A stretch of DNA of 39,511 bases from CAYTWW01 sp043801855 (GTDB lineage Archaea > Nanobdellota > Nanobdellia > Woesearchaeales > GW2011-AR15): the NCBI GenBank assembly GCA_043801855.1, contig JAZDLQ010000030.1, positions 1 through 39,511 on the forward strand, in the 5' to 3' direction. Within the stretch, counting starts at the first letter, position 1; the number at the start of each line of letters is the position of its first letter. The notes under the pieces are model-generated. The model was given only the letters and a program-made list of their open reading frames with translations. It did not search any database and was not told the DNA's origin. Positions 33,001 through 39,511 of this stretch are shown here, piece after piece. The translations under genes were made by a program, and so were the position numbers.

Positions 33001-33550
33001 GTTTGACCCTTGGATTGAAATCGATTAAATTTATTGTATTAATTCCTTTTCCTGAAAAAAAATAATTTGATGTAGGCAAATAATCACCTATCAAAAGAGA
33101 TTTTGTCTTTACGAGCTCTAATTTACAGTCATTTATCCTAAAACAATTATGGTCTTTTGTTATTTTTATAGAAGAGCCATCATCCAGAGTGATTTCAAAA
33201 ATATATTTTTCACAATGTTTTGAAACCTGTGTTATTTTAGACTCGTTGATTTTATAATTCTTATCAAAAGAAACAATCTTAAATCCGTTAATATTCTGAT
33301 AACAGGTTTCTTTAATTTTTTGTGGATTAAGTAGGCATTTTTCCACAAATTCACCTATTTTTACTTTTATAATTTCACCTCTTAAGCTTTTAATAAAAAT
33401 ATACTCCCCATAATCTAAACTCTTTCCGCTACCGGTCACTCCAAGTAGAGTCTGAATCTTTTTACCATTGATTATATTCGATGATAGTTTACTAATAGCT
33501 TCAGGCTGGCTTCCTGCAGGTTTATAATCCGATTTAATCTTGAATTGCAT
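30062..33550 (-). CDS. uvrB: Excinuclease ABC subunit B containing an intein
   Basis: 1162-aa precursor. Removing intein residues 44-564 leaves 641 aa of UvrB, a normal length. UvrB is the damage-verifying helicase of nucleotide excision repair, loaded by UvrA and cut with UvrC. The host shows the opening FKIKSDYKPAGSQPEAI, a P-loop rebuilt on splicing as GVTGSGK + TFTIAQVI, the beta-hairpin region (YYDYYQPESYIPS), DExx motif (LLVIDESHQ), 'VSATPSDYE', 'GINLLREGLDIPEVGLV', 'IQTIGRAARN' and a C-terminal UVR motif (LDFETAIALRDRIRELEKR). It has its own TATA box. uvrA and uvrC are not in the window. The gene is of bacterial type. Copies of its 3' end follow it. Confidence 0.95.
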   Translation of the reverse strand: MQFKIKSDYKPAGSQPEAISKLSSNIINGKKIQTLLGVTGSGKSLDYGEYIFIKSLRGEIIKVKIGEFVEKCLLNPQKIKETCYQNINGFKIVSFDKNYKINESKITQVSKHCEKYIFEITLDDGSSIKITKDHNCFRINDCKLELVKTKSLLIGDYLPTSNYFFSGKGINTINLIDFNPRVKLSVNQLMNEFDKKRSFIRKLLNGNRAPEWKISQIEQHTKERGLTWKETAQYIKLLDLNFVKASKYIKIITNGGDTFSPLIEIDEDFLTVIGLFISEGHCSDKYILISNSDKKLQSICMRFFSKYNVGFNIRNRNDIQYNSVIFANFFASFGKRSREKKFSGLLYNFSNQQLSIVLRSLFDGDGWVESNGVYLTSASKTLVFDIKNVLNRYDITSRIHIKNNKKYGNYFMLSITGRKNLLLYKKHISFSIDYKLKKLSFAIKDFGNTNVDLIPNCYNFINKARKKMGMTQRELAKIAGCNRSYISMVESNKRMPSKNIFLKLALYFSSKDAGCSHLINLCNFNFRKIVKISRLKSSTGYVYDLAVKNNENFAAGNGSIFVHNTFTIAQVISKIQKPTLVIAHNKTLAAQLYNEFKEFFPENKVEYFVSYYDYYQPESYIPSKDQYIEKDSSINPKLELLRQSATASLLSRNDTIVVASVSCIYGLGNPENYKGLGTELSKGMKIKRSELIAKLIDMQYERNDIDISPGRFRVKGDTIDIVPGYYENIFRIEMFGDEIERILELKKTDTAIVDEYNYIYLFPARHFVVPDSVKQKALDAIRTELEETLPSLELVEAHRLKQRTLYDIEMIEETGFCKGIENYSRHFDERKKGEPPYTLMDYFPKDFLLVIDESHQTIPQLHAMYNGDKSRKKSLVDYGFRLPCAFDNRPLKFEEFEKYMGNVIFVSATPSDYEIKKSSDIVEQIIRPTGLVDPIVIIRPANGQIKDIKLEIEKAIIKKNRVLVTTLTKRLAEELSEYLSGAGIKTRYLHSEIETLERTEIIRELRLGTFDVLVGINLLREGLDIPEVGLVGILDADKEGFLRDDRSLIQTIGRAARNTESEVILYADKMTDSIKRAVKETERRRNIQIDYNKVHNITPKTIIKPIREKVVDIKDTKSIPKKEIPNMIIELDAKMKEAADQLDFETAIALRDRIRELEKRVA
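31859..33421 (-). mobile_element. Intein in the UvrB P-loop with LAGLIDADG endonuclease and HTH domain
   Basis: 521 residues inserted between GVTGSGK and TFTIAQ. First residue Ser (SLDYGEYIFIK), last residues VHN, +1 residue Thr: all suit protein splicing. Block B is GSSIKITKDHNCFRI; the final blocks are GYVYDLAVKNNENF and GNGSIFVHN. The endonuclease has two LAGLIDADG motifs, VIGLFISEGH (residues 272-281) and VLRSLFDGDG (357-366), with acidic residues in place, so it may be active. Between the endonuclease and the C-terminal splicing half, residues about 463-510 (MGMTQRELAKIAGCNRSYIS) form an XRE-like helix-turn-helix, probably a DNA-recognition aid. No stop or frameshift interrupts it. Confidence 0.92.
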
Positions 33551-33573
33551 AACAAACCTAGAATTAATTTGCG

Positions 33574-33582
33574 CTTAAAAAG
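33574..33582 (-). promoter_or_regulatory. TATA box of uvrB
   Basis: CTTTTTAAG on the minus strand, centred about 28 nt before the ATG at 33550; leaderless arrangement. Confidence 0.5.
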
Positions 33583-33635
33583 GTGACGCGAGGTTGTCCA
33601 GTGCAAAGTTAATGGATATATTTATTTGCCATTTA

Positions 33636-35626
33636 TTATGAGGTTATTACAATATAATCCCACCAATTATTGGATATTGCTTCTTCTGTTCCAGGCGCCC
33701 TTGGCAAGTGACTTAGCCACCATATTTTATGTTCTCTCGCATCACAATTCCAATCAGTGCAGTTTATCATTTTATTAGTATTCATAAAATTAGGATAATT
33801 ATACCAGTCATCACAATTTGATAATACATTATCATAGCTGCTCCAATCATAATCAGAAAGACTATTTGGAGCATAATGAACTGATCCGCACTGATAATAT
33901 TGGATATTATTAGTTTGGCCTTTGTTGTGTCCAAATCTATCCCACAACGTTTTGCTGCTTGTTACATCCCATCCTCCAAAATATTTGATAATGTACCTTC
34001 TGTTCTATGACCAAAATCTTCAAGCATTTCGGCGACTCCCCTCTCATAATTGAAACCCATGATATGAACAGGCTTGTTGCAGGTAGTTTCTGTCACAACC
34101 GGGCCATTTGTCCACCAAGCACCAGTACCTGCCATATTCGCTTCCCAGTATCCAAACCAGGGACCTCCAAAAAGCCATACTTCAGTAATTTCTCCACTAT
34201 TTACCATATCGCACACATTAAAATCTAATAAAATCTTGTTATAATCTACACTATCGGGGTTATGGCATATATTATGAGTTGGATCGCTTAAGCAATCAAG
34301 GTAAGTAGATTCTGTATAATCAAAACCATCAGCTTTTATTGGAAAATCGTCTACACTAAAATTTTTTACAATTTCATATTTTATAAATGCTCCACTAGCT
34401 TCGTTCATATCTTTAATATAACCATAAAGGAGGGAATCAGGATTATTCCAGTTATAAAATTGAGTAAGGACCACATTATCCTTACTTTTGAGTAAAGGAT
34501 TAAAGTTAATTACCATAACTTTAACTATTTTTTCTCCCAAATCCTCAACACACTGTCCTCTATTGCATAAGTAACCTACTTCACAATTTCCACAACTGAC
34601 GGATTCCTCGCAATCATTAAGCAAAATACCACATTTTTTGCCTTTTGAGGCGCATGTCTCTACAGAAATACATGAAGGTTTGCATATACTGTTTTCACAT
34701 ATGCCATTCGAAATTATAGATGGACAGTTTATGTTTTTAGAAAATAAAACACTGCCATTGCACCCATATTCAATTAGATCATATGATGATATGCAGTAAT
34801 CAGTACTTGTAAAATTTCTTCCGTTTGAATCAACTAACTGAGCAGTACCTTTTACTGTATAGTTTAATCCATTATCATTATCAGTGCATGATTTTTTCAA
34901 AAAATTACATGTATATGGTAAACTACATCCATTATTATCTACACCTTCTATGATTAAACTTCCATTCTGACAAAAATTTGGAGGATATTCATAAACTGGA
35001 CATAGGCTGCAGCTTCCTTTATCGCAGCCATGAGTACAGTTATGTAATTCAGAAAGTGCTTTATTTCCCTGGCAATAATATTCATTTAAGATGCTACCAT
35101 TGCATAAATCAAATAAATTGGAAAAGTAGATTTTTCCGTTATTATTTTCTTTTATAGTTAAATTACCAGACACAGTGTAATTTTTTCCACCATCCGAATC
35201 ATTGCAGCTAAGAATGGTATTATTAGTTGTGTCATTTTTGTAATCTAAGGTATTTAATGATTTGTTCATATTTGATTTATTAATATCATTTATCAAGAGC
35301 AACTCACTTTCATTGGTATTTTTCATTCCCATATTTTCTTTTTCATTCGTTTCCTTTAACGGCTTTTCTATCATATTATGATTAACAGTTTTAACAACAA
35401 AGAAAACCAATATAATCATAATAATCAATATAAGAATTATAACTCCAAAAGGTATAATTGGATTTTTTATTTTATTGGAGTTTTCGTTACCATCAATATA
35501 TAAAAATGATTCATTTATTTTATCAGTATCCCAACCAGCAGCCAATAGAGACTCTCTTATTTGCTTATCGCCATAGTTTACCTTTCTGGAATCTGTAATA
35601 TAATCTATTAGCCTTTGGTCTAGCAC
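33636..35626 (-). pseudogene. Cys-rich membrane-anchored surface protein with a frameshift
   Basis: Frame 1 gives 554 aa (35626-33962) from a GTG start; a second frame continues it to 33636. Joining them at the T-run 33978-33981 restores 'EGTLSNIFGGWDVTSSKTLW' and a coherent C-terminus (CGSVHYAPNSLSDYDW, NWWDYIVITS), about 663 aa in all. One missing T, or a -1 slip there, explains it. Order: an N-terminal helical motif (IRESLLAAGWDTDKI) common in DPANN membrane proteins; a membrane helix about 59-82; two Cys-rich repeats (NDSDGGKNYTVSGNL and TDNDNGLNYTVKGTA types); an EGF-like Cys section; then a large domain with 'LFGGPWFGYWEANMAGTGAW' and 'NYERGVAEMLEDFGHR'. Similar repeats end the giant protein. 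A TATA box 28 nt upstream supports the GTG. Confidence 0.8.
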
Positions 35627-35649
35627 ATAATAATTTTGTTTTAGTGAAA

Positions 35650-35658
35650 TTATAAATA
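35650..35658 (-). promoter_or_regulatory. TATA box of the frameshifted surface-protein gene
   Basis: TATTTATAA on the minus strand, centred about 28 nt before the GTG at 35626; it supports that start over ATG codons in other frames. Confidence 0.5.
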
Positions 35659-35687
35659 TTAGTATACCCTTTATAGTTACAAATTAA

Positions 35688-35796
35688 TATAGAGGACTTT
35701 GCATAATTACTTTTTCCATCAGAGTTGGATTCTTCATCTCGTCAATATGCAAAGTAATCTATAAGAAGTTTGCAGGTTTTTTGCAAACTTGTCTAT
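35688..35796 (-). repeat. 109-nt structured dispersed repeat, copy 2
   Basis: Same length and layout as copy 1 (5695-5803), in the opposite orientation. On the minus strand: hairpin AAGTTTGC with GCAAACTT around an A-rich loop, then TATAGATTACTTTGCATA paired with TATGCAAAGTCCTCTATA across a 40-nt centre. The stems and GACGAGA are kept while the centre varies. It starts in the stop codon of the 131-aa lipoprotein gene and fills most of the 166-nt gap before the surface-protein gene. In both copies the element follows, in the same orientation, the 3' end of a membrane or lipoprotein gene. Confidence 0.75.
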
Positions 35797-36188
35797 GTTT
35801 CTTCCCAGCCGTCTTCAAGAAATATTTCTCTTTTTTCATCAGGAACTTTTACAGTATAGTAATAGCTGGCTTTGCAGACATTGCAGGTATTGCATCCTCT
35901 TATAGCTGACTGTTGCAGCCGGAAATCAGATATTATGACATCATGCTCTATATAATAATATTTTTCTGCCATTTGCGCATCTGTTGGAGCTGTATCAAAT
36001 TTGTATTTGCCTGAAAAATACCAGGCAAGCCATGGTGGCCTGACACATTGCACTGGTTGAAATTTTAATAAAATTGATTTGGGTTCTTCTTTTTTTAAGT
36101 TTATATCCATTTTTTCTTCTTTATTTATGCATGAAGTAAATAACAATAACACCACGATTACATAAATTGTAAATCCTTTTTTTTCCAT
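35793..36188 (-). CDS. Small secreted lipoprotein of unknown function
   Basis: 131 aa. Signal peptide with lipobox (IYVIVVLLLFTSC, Cys20), then a charged linker and a compact domain with four further Cys: QCVRPPW and GCNTCNVC. The second cluster resembles a metal or disulphide site; a single W-rich strand pair (PPWLAWYFSGKY) precedes it. No family recognised. Its stop codon is part of the 109-nt repeat copy 2. A TATA box about 39 nt upstream allows a short leader. Confidence 0.75.
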   Translation of the reverse strand: MEKKGFTIYVIVVLLLFTSCINKEEKMDINLKKEEPKSILLKFQPVQCVRPPWLAWYFSGKYKFDTAPTDAQMAEKYYYIEHDVIISDFRLQQSAIRGCNTCNVCKASYYYTVKVPDEKREIFLEDGWEET

Positions 36189-36221
36189 TGTAAATCAGCT
36201 AACAAAGAGATTATTTCTTGA

Positions 36222-36232
36222 AATATAAAAAG
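36222..36232 (-). promoter_or_regulatory. TATA box of the 131-aa lipoprotein gene
   Basis: CTTTTTATATT on the minus strand, centred about 39 nt before the ATG at 36188. Confidence 0.45.
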
Positions 36233-36251
36233 ATTGAGATTTGTTAATGAC

Positions 36252-37490
36252 TTATTTCTCAATCAAATGCCTATATTTGTGATAATTATCACATAAGTAA
36301 ATTATTACTCTTCGTGTGGGATAATGAGCTACTATTTTTTCATTAGAATCTCTTATAAAATGATCTATTCCTACGCTGCTCATTTGGTAAAATGCAAGAT
36401 TTGAATATGCAGGATTATTGCGTTGCATAATCTCTTCTTCGGTTAGGCAAGTTCTTGCAATGCATAATGCATGCGCTTCCATTATTGAATGAAAATTATA
36501 TACTGATGCAACTCTTAGACTATACTCATTGTCTTCAATTTTGAAATCCTCTTTTACTTTTATTCTTGCAGATACAGCTACTGAACCCTCTATTTCATGT
36601 TGTCTGACAAATCCGCCAGTCATTTCAAAAGTTTGCGGACACCAATCTCCATAGTAATTACGGCAGCCAACTACAAATTTATCATCGCTAGTAATTAATA
36701 AAGTCATTACTCCAAAAACATATGGGTTATTTTCAGATGCAATTTCTTTTGGGCAAATTGCCCTTAAACCAGTTACGGTTTTGTAATCAACGCCGCAGGA
36801 TAGCAAGACAGATGGCTCTGTTCCTTGCCTTACTCCTTCAAATCGCAGCAATTGGCCGTTATAAATTGGTACATCCTTGCTACGTAAAAATCCCTTTAAC
36901 CAATCACCTATTTTTTTCCAATGGAGATCTATCTCCCGTACATATTGTATTGGCGGAATGTAACCTGAGTCACAGGGAGAATAACGTAGATCGTCAAATT
37001 CTCCATTATTAACCCATACATCCTGTATTGGGTCACTTATCGTAGGTCTGTTTATTTGTAGAGGGATTCCTTCCTGCTCTGCAATCTCTATAAAAGGTTG
37101 TTCCAAACCTGCCTGTACTATTAAGATAGGGTGCGCTTCATTCTGGCTTGCATATACCAAGTGTTCCCTGATTACGTAATTGTGACCAAATGGCATTGCC
37201 ACATTTGAGTCATCAAGGCGCCTTAAACAAGTATGCACTAATCCGGGCAACGGAGTTCCACTCCACGCCTCCTCTGAAAAAATATAATTTAATTTTCCAT
37301 TATACGGATAGCAAAAAAATGAATAAAATTCTTTAAATCCTCTATCATAAACTTGCCTTAAATAGAATTGCCTGATATTAAAATCAATGCCTCCATTCCA
37401 CACATTTGTTGTTACAAAAGGCAGGCATCCTATATCTGCAACAATTAATTCCAAAGCATGAACAGGTCTATATTTAGTTATCAGGCTCAT
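36252..37490 (-). CDS. Protein with a degenerate Nudix-like C-terminal domain
   Basis: 412 aa, no signal peptide. The N-terminal 200 residues (MSLITKYRPVHALELIVADI onward) match nothing I know. From about residue 220 the pattern is Nudix-like: 'VLLSCGVDYKTVTGLRA', 'FGVMTLLITSDDKFVVGCRN', then 'EMTGGFVRQHEIEGSVAVSA' and RIKVKEDFKI. The Nudix box GX5EX7REUXEEXGU keeps GX5E, but the catalytic REUXEE reads as RIKVKED or IKVKED, so hydrolase activity is doubtful; a binding role is possible. A canonical TATA box supports the start. The JAMM-like gene upstream on the same strand ends 46 nt away. Confidence 0.65.
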   Translation of the reverse strand: MSLITKYRPVHALELIVADIGCLPFVTTNVWNGGIDFNIRQFYLRQVYDRGFKEFYSFFCYPYNGKLNYIFSEEAWSGTPLPGLVHTCLRRLDDSNVAMPFGHNYVIREHLVYASQNEAHPILIVQAGLEQPFIEIAEQEGIPLQINRPTISDPIQDVWVNNGEFDDLRYSPCDSGYIPPIQYVREIDLHWKKIGDWLKGFLRSKDVPIYNGQLLRFEGVRQGTEPSVLLSCGVDYKTVTGLRAICPKEIASENNPYVFGVMTLLITSDDKFVVGCRNYYGDWCPQTFEMTGGFVRQHEIEGSVAVSARIKVKEDFKIEDNEYSLRVASVYNFHSIMEAHALCIARTCLTEEEIMQRNNPAYSNLAFYQMSSVGIDHFIRDSNEKIVAHYPTRRVIIYLCDNYHKYRHLIEK

Positions 37491-37510
37491 TTATTTAAAA
37501 ATAAATACCT

Positions 37511-37521
37511 TATATATAAAA
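37511..37521 (-). promoter_or_regulatory. TATA box of the Nudix-like gene
   Basis: TTTTATATATA on the minus strand, centred about 26 nt before the ATG at 37490; one of the best TATA matches in the window. Confidence 0.6.
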
Positions 37522-37536
37522 ATAAACAAATTTTTT

Positions 37537-37968
37537 TTAATCAATCTCAAAATTAAGCTCGTTTCCATGAAAGTCGTAAAGCGATATATTTCTTTCTTCA
37601 TAAGGATAGGAGATTATTATATGTACTACTCCTTTTTTTGAAAATAAAGATAAATCCTGTCCTGATGGCCGATTTGTTCCTGACGGATGGCTGTGCACAG
37701 TTCCAATTTCACCTGTTCCAATCGGAATTTTAAAGCTTGTTGTTGCGGAAGCTTTTCCGGAAAAAAACGGCTGGTAATAAATTCTGTCAATAATTAATGA
37801 TTCCTCTTTTATTTTTCCGCCAAGGGCTGCAATAAATTCATTAGGATAGTTTGACTGTGCAAAATCAATTAGGTCAAATGCAGCCTGCCTGCTAAGGATT
37901 ATTTTAGATATTTTCCTCTTGAAAAAATTAGCTATTGCATCAATAAATTTGCTGTCGAAATCTTCCAT
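37537..37968 (-). CDS. JAMM/MPN-domain metalloprotease-like protein
   Basis: 143 aa from the chosen ATG (MEDFDSKFIDAIANFF). An in-frame ATG at 38049 would add 27 residues, but a TATA-like element about 23 nt before 37968 favours the shorter form. The JAMM zinc motif is complete: Glu44 in NEFIAALGG, then His92-Ser-His94-Pro, Ser102 and Asp105 (HSHPSGTNRPSGQDLSLF). Stand-alone archaeal JAMM proteins remove ubiquitin-like SAMP modifiers or cut sulphur-carrier proteins. No ubiquitin-like gene or E1-like gene is in the window, so the substrate is unknown. Divergent from the polytopic membrane protein. Confidence 0.85.
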   Translation of the reverse strand: MEDFDSKFIDAIANFFKRKISKIILSRQAAFDLIDFAQSNYPNEFIAALGGKIKEESLIIDRIYYQPFFSGKASATTSFKIPIGTGEIGTVHSHPSGTNRPSGQDLSLFSKKGVVHIIISYPYEERNISLYDFHGNELNFEID

Positions 37969-37985
37969 TATTATAAGAAAAAGAG

Positions 37986-37997
37986 ATTTATTTTTAA
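37986..37997 (-). promoter_or_regulatory. Weak TATA-like element of the JAMM gene
   Basis: TTAAAAATAAAT on the minus strand, about 23 nt before the ATG at 37968. It is a weak match but lies inside the longer reading frame, arguing for the shorter start. Confidence 0.3.
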
Positions 37998-38081
37998 TCT
38001 TTTGTAAGAAAAAATCAAATAGAGAAAATTTAATAAATGTATCGCACATAAGCTCTATGTCTGCTAGCTATTTATCGCAAA

Positions 38082-39395
38082 ATGAAAAAAAAAGAGGTTA
38101 TCTATTGGATTATTTTTTTCTATTCAATTATTGCGTTTTTTCTTGAATTGATTGACAAAATGCCGGGTGACATGCGCTTTATTAGCAAAATCATAAGCTT
38201 GCTTTCATTTGGGATACTGCTTTATAACATAAGCCCGATGCGAATAATTTTTGGGAAAAAACCTATAAGGCATGTTGCAAAAAATAGCGTTGTTAAGAAT
38301 AACTATATTGACGTAATACTTATTTGCGCATTTTTCATGCTGTCCTTTGGTGATATGGCAGCTTTTGCAGCATCTGTTGGTCATGAATTAGTAATTTTTA
38401 AGGATGCAATTGATCTATTGAATAATCAAAACCTGCAGCTTTTTTTATTTCAATCGGGAGCAGTTGCTTTTCTATCATTAAGCGTATTTCTCGGCTTCAA
38501 AGTAATTATTGATAAAAACTCATTAATGGGCATAATACACGAGGATTTAGCAGCTGATACGTTACGCCATAAAATTATAAGAGCTGTTTCAATATTTGTG
38601 ATATTCTGTTCAATTTACATAACTTATTTTAATTTTATTTCTGAATGGATAATAATTGTGCTTGACATACCGCTTATGATGGCTGGAATTTTTTTAATAT
38701 TGCTTGCTTTGCCAAAAGGACGCAAAAATACAATACCTATTATTAGCGAAAAGCTTGAATCTATTGCTAAATTTTTTGAAGAAGATCTCTTTGTATTTTT
38801 TCATTCAAAGAGAAAATTACTTCATGTGTTCTCCGGCTTTTTAATTCTTCATTTAATTGTAGAGATATATAATTTTCTTGTTCCATATTTTATCAAATCA
38901 GAGGCAGAATTTTATTCAGCATTTATGGAAAGTGGATCATGGATAGGATACTCAATAGCAAATGAAGCAAGTAGAGCTAATATAATATTAATTATATTAA
39001 AATATTCAATGATTGTTTTTTTTATATCGGCAACAATGCTTCTCCCCGTATGTATCTGGCTTGCTGTTTATAAGAAAAAAAAGCTGCATATCCCTATCTT
39101 AATTTCAGGTATTTACAGCGCTAGCGCAGTTATTTTTTTGTATTTTGTAAAAGTCTCATTAAGTAGCATAACTGAAGGTAATAATATTGTTGGAGTCAAG
39201 TATGGAATTCAAATAGCTCCGAGCACAGATCCTATAGCACTTGTAGTTGCAATAATTGTGTCATGCATGACATTTTGTGCTGTAATTATCCTTAGCCATT
39301 ATAAAAAAATCAAGTCACTCTTAAACGCAGTGTTGCAGCTGCCTTCATTAGCATTTCTTGCTTATTATTCATACTTGAGTTTCCAATTTGAATAG
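38082..39395 (+). CDS. Polytopic membrane protein of unknown function
   Basis: 437 aa with about ten to eleven hydrophobic segments, for example VIYWIIFFYSIIAFFLELI (4-22), YIDVILICAFFMLSFG (about 75-90), SIFVIFCSIYITYFNFI (about 170-186), LHVFSGFLILHLIVEIYNFL (about 245-265), MIVFFISATMLLPVCIWLAV (about 306-326) and LVVAIIVSCMTFCAVIIL (about 385-402). Loops are short and basic on the predicted inner side. No transporter or enzyme motif recognised. It starts 113 nt from the divergent JAMM gene. A TTTAATAAAT about 50 nt upstream could be its TATA box, giving a short leader. Confidence 0.8.
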   Translation: MKKKEVIYWIIFFYSIIAFFLELIDKMPGDMRFISKIISLLSFGILLYNISPMRIIFGKKPIRHVAKNSVVKNNYIDVILICAFFMLSFGDMAAFAASVGHELVIFKDAIDLLNNQNLQLFLFQSGAVAFLSLSVFLGFKVIIDKNSLMGIIHEDLAADTLRHKIIRAVSIFVIFCSIYITYFNFISEWIIIVLDIPLMMAGIFLILLALPKGRKNTIPIISEKLESIAKFFEEDLFVFFHSKRKLLHVFSGFLILHLIVEIYNFLVPYFIKSEAEFYSAFMESGSWIGYSIANEASRANIILIILKYSMIVFFISATMLLPVCIWLAVYKKKKLHIPILISGIYSASAVIFLYFVKVSLSSITEGNNIVGVKYGIQIAPSTDPIALVVAIIVSCMTFCAVIILSHYKKIKSLLNAVLQLPSLAFLAYYSYLSFQFE

Positions 39396-39432
39396 GTTTA
39401 TCGTCTTTACTTATGTATTACCTAACTGTTTT

Positions 39433-39510
39433 TTATAAAATAAATTGTTGTAGATTTAATGTGTTGTATATTTGTATTTGTTCTTGTGTCATTGTTTCTA
39501 ATACTTTTTT
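39433..39510 (-). CDS. C-terminal end of a protein running off the window (partial)
   Basis: The minus strand is open from the right edge to a TAA and reads KKVLETMTQEQIQIYNTLNL, then QQFIL: 25 residues with a helical pattern and plausible codon use. It is convergent with the membrane-protein gene. It is too short to assign a function and could be chance. Confidence 0.4.
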   Translation of the reverse strand, partial: KKVLETMTQEQIQIYNTLNLQQFIL

Positions 39511-39511
39511 G

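Noticed and set aside
33595..33620. TGCAAAGTT...ATATA upstream of uvrB as a third copy of the 109-nt repeat
   Set aside because: Only the TGCAAAGTT core matches; no paired arm is present within the expected distance.
37969..38049. Longer start of the JAMM gene at 38049
   Set aside because: The extension is hydrophobic and Lys-rich without domain similarity, and a TATA-like element lies inside it.

Overview
The window looks like part of an AT-rich archaeal genome, most likely a DPANN lineage such as Woesearchaeota or Pacearchaeota. This rests on gene content and signals, not on a database search. It carries archaeal genes (aIF6, prefoldin alpha, an archaeal-type FtsY). Many genes have a TATA box about 23-31 nt upstream of the start codon and no Shine-Dalgarno site, which implies leaderless mRNAs. 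Genes inside operons instead use GGTG or GAGGTGA sites. Several bacterial-type genes are mixed in: class I PRPP synthetase, UvrB, Nfn, and Tat-like or lipobox lipoproteins.

Layout. 1-126: end of an unidentified CDS. 187-3698: aif6-prs-pfdA-ftsY, an information-processing and secretion cluster. 3716-4681 (-): DUF5752-like protein. 4864-5613: membrane protein with a GIDE-type domain. 5695-5803: a 109-nt structured repeat whose second copy is at 35688-35796. 5865-8276: small zinc-finger protein, DsbA-like lipoprotein, rubrerythrin, Cys-rich lipoprotein. 8351-10494: both Nfn subunits. 10526-12985 (-): PEP synthase. 13115-13771 (-): DedA-family protein.

13823-26868 (-) is the most striking part. 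It is a tightly packed four-gene operon, with ATGA overlaps at two junctions and a 4-nt gap at the third. In order of transcription it encodes a secreted gingipain-like (C25) cysteine protease, a membrane-anchored Cys-rich surface protein, a 2477-residue modular surface protein (propeller-like region, Ig-like and FN3 modules, Cys-rich tail), and a transmembrane protein with an ectodomain related to the giant protein plus four cytosolic CBS domains. I read it as a possible surface adhesion, processing and sensing system. The linkage is inferred from synteny and shared domains.

26980-29696: a 77-aa protein, then a Tat-like lipoprotein with SH3-like segments and its 177-aa neighbour. 29697-30061 holds two decayed copies of the uvrB 3' end embedded in hairpin-bearing repeat units. 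30062-33550 (-) is uvrB, interrupted in its P-loop by a 521-aa intein with a LAGLIDADG endonuclease and an XRE-like helix-turn-helix. 33636-35626 (-) is a frameshifted Cys-rich surface protein. 35793-39395 holds a small lipoprotein, a protein with a degenerate Nudix-like domain, a JAMM/MPN metalloprotease-like protein and a polytopic membrane protein. A probable CDS end runs off the right edge on the minus strand. No rRNA, tRNA or CRISPR array was recognised.
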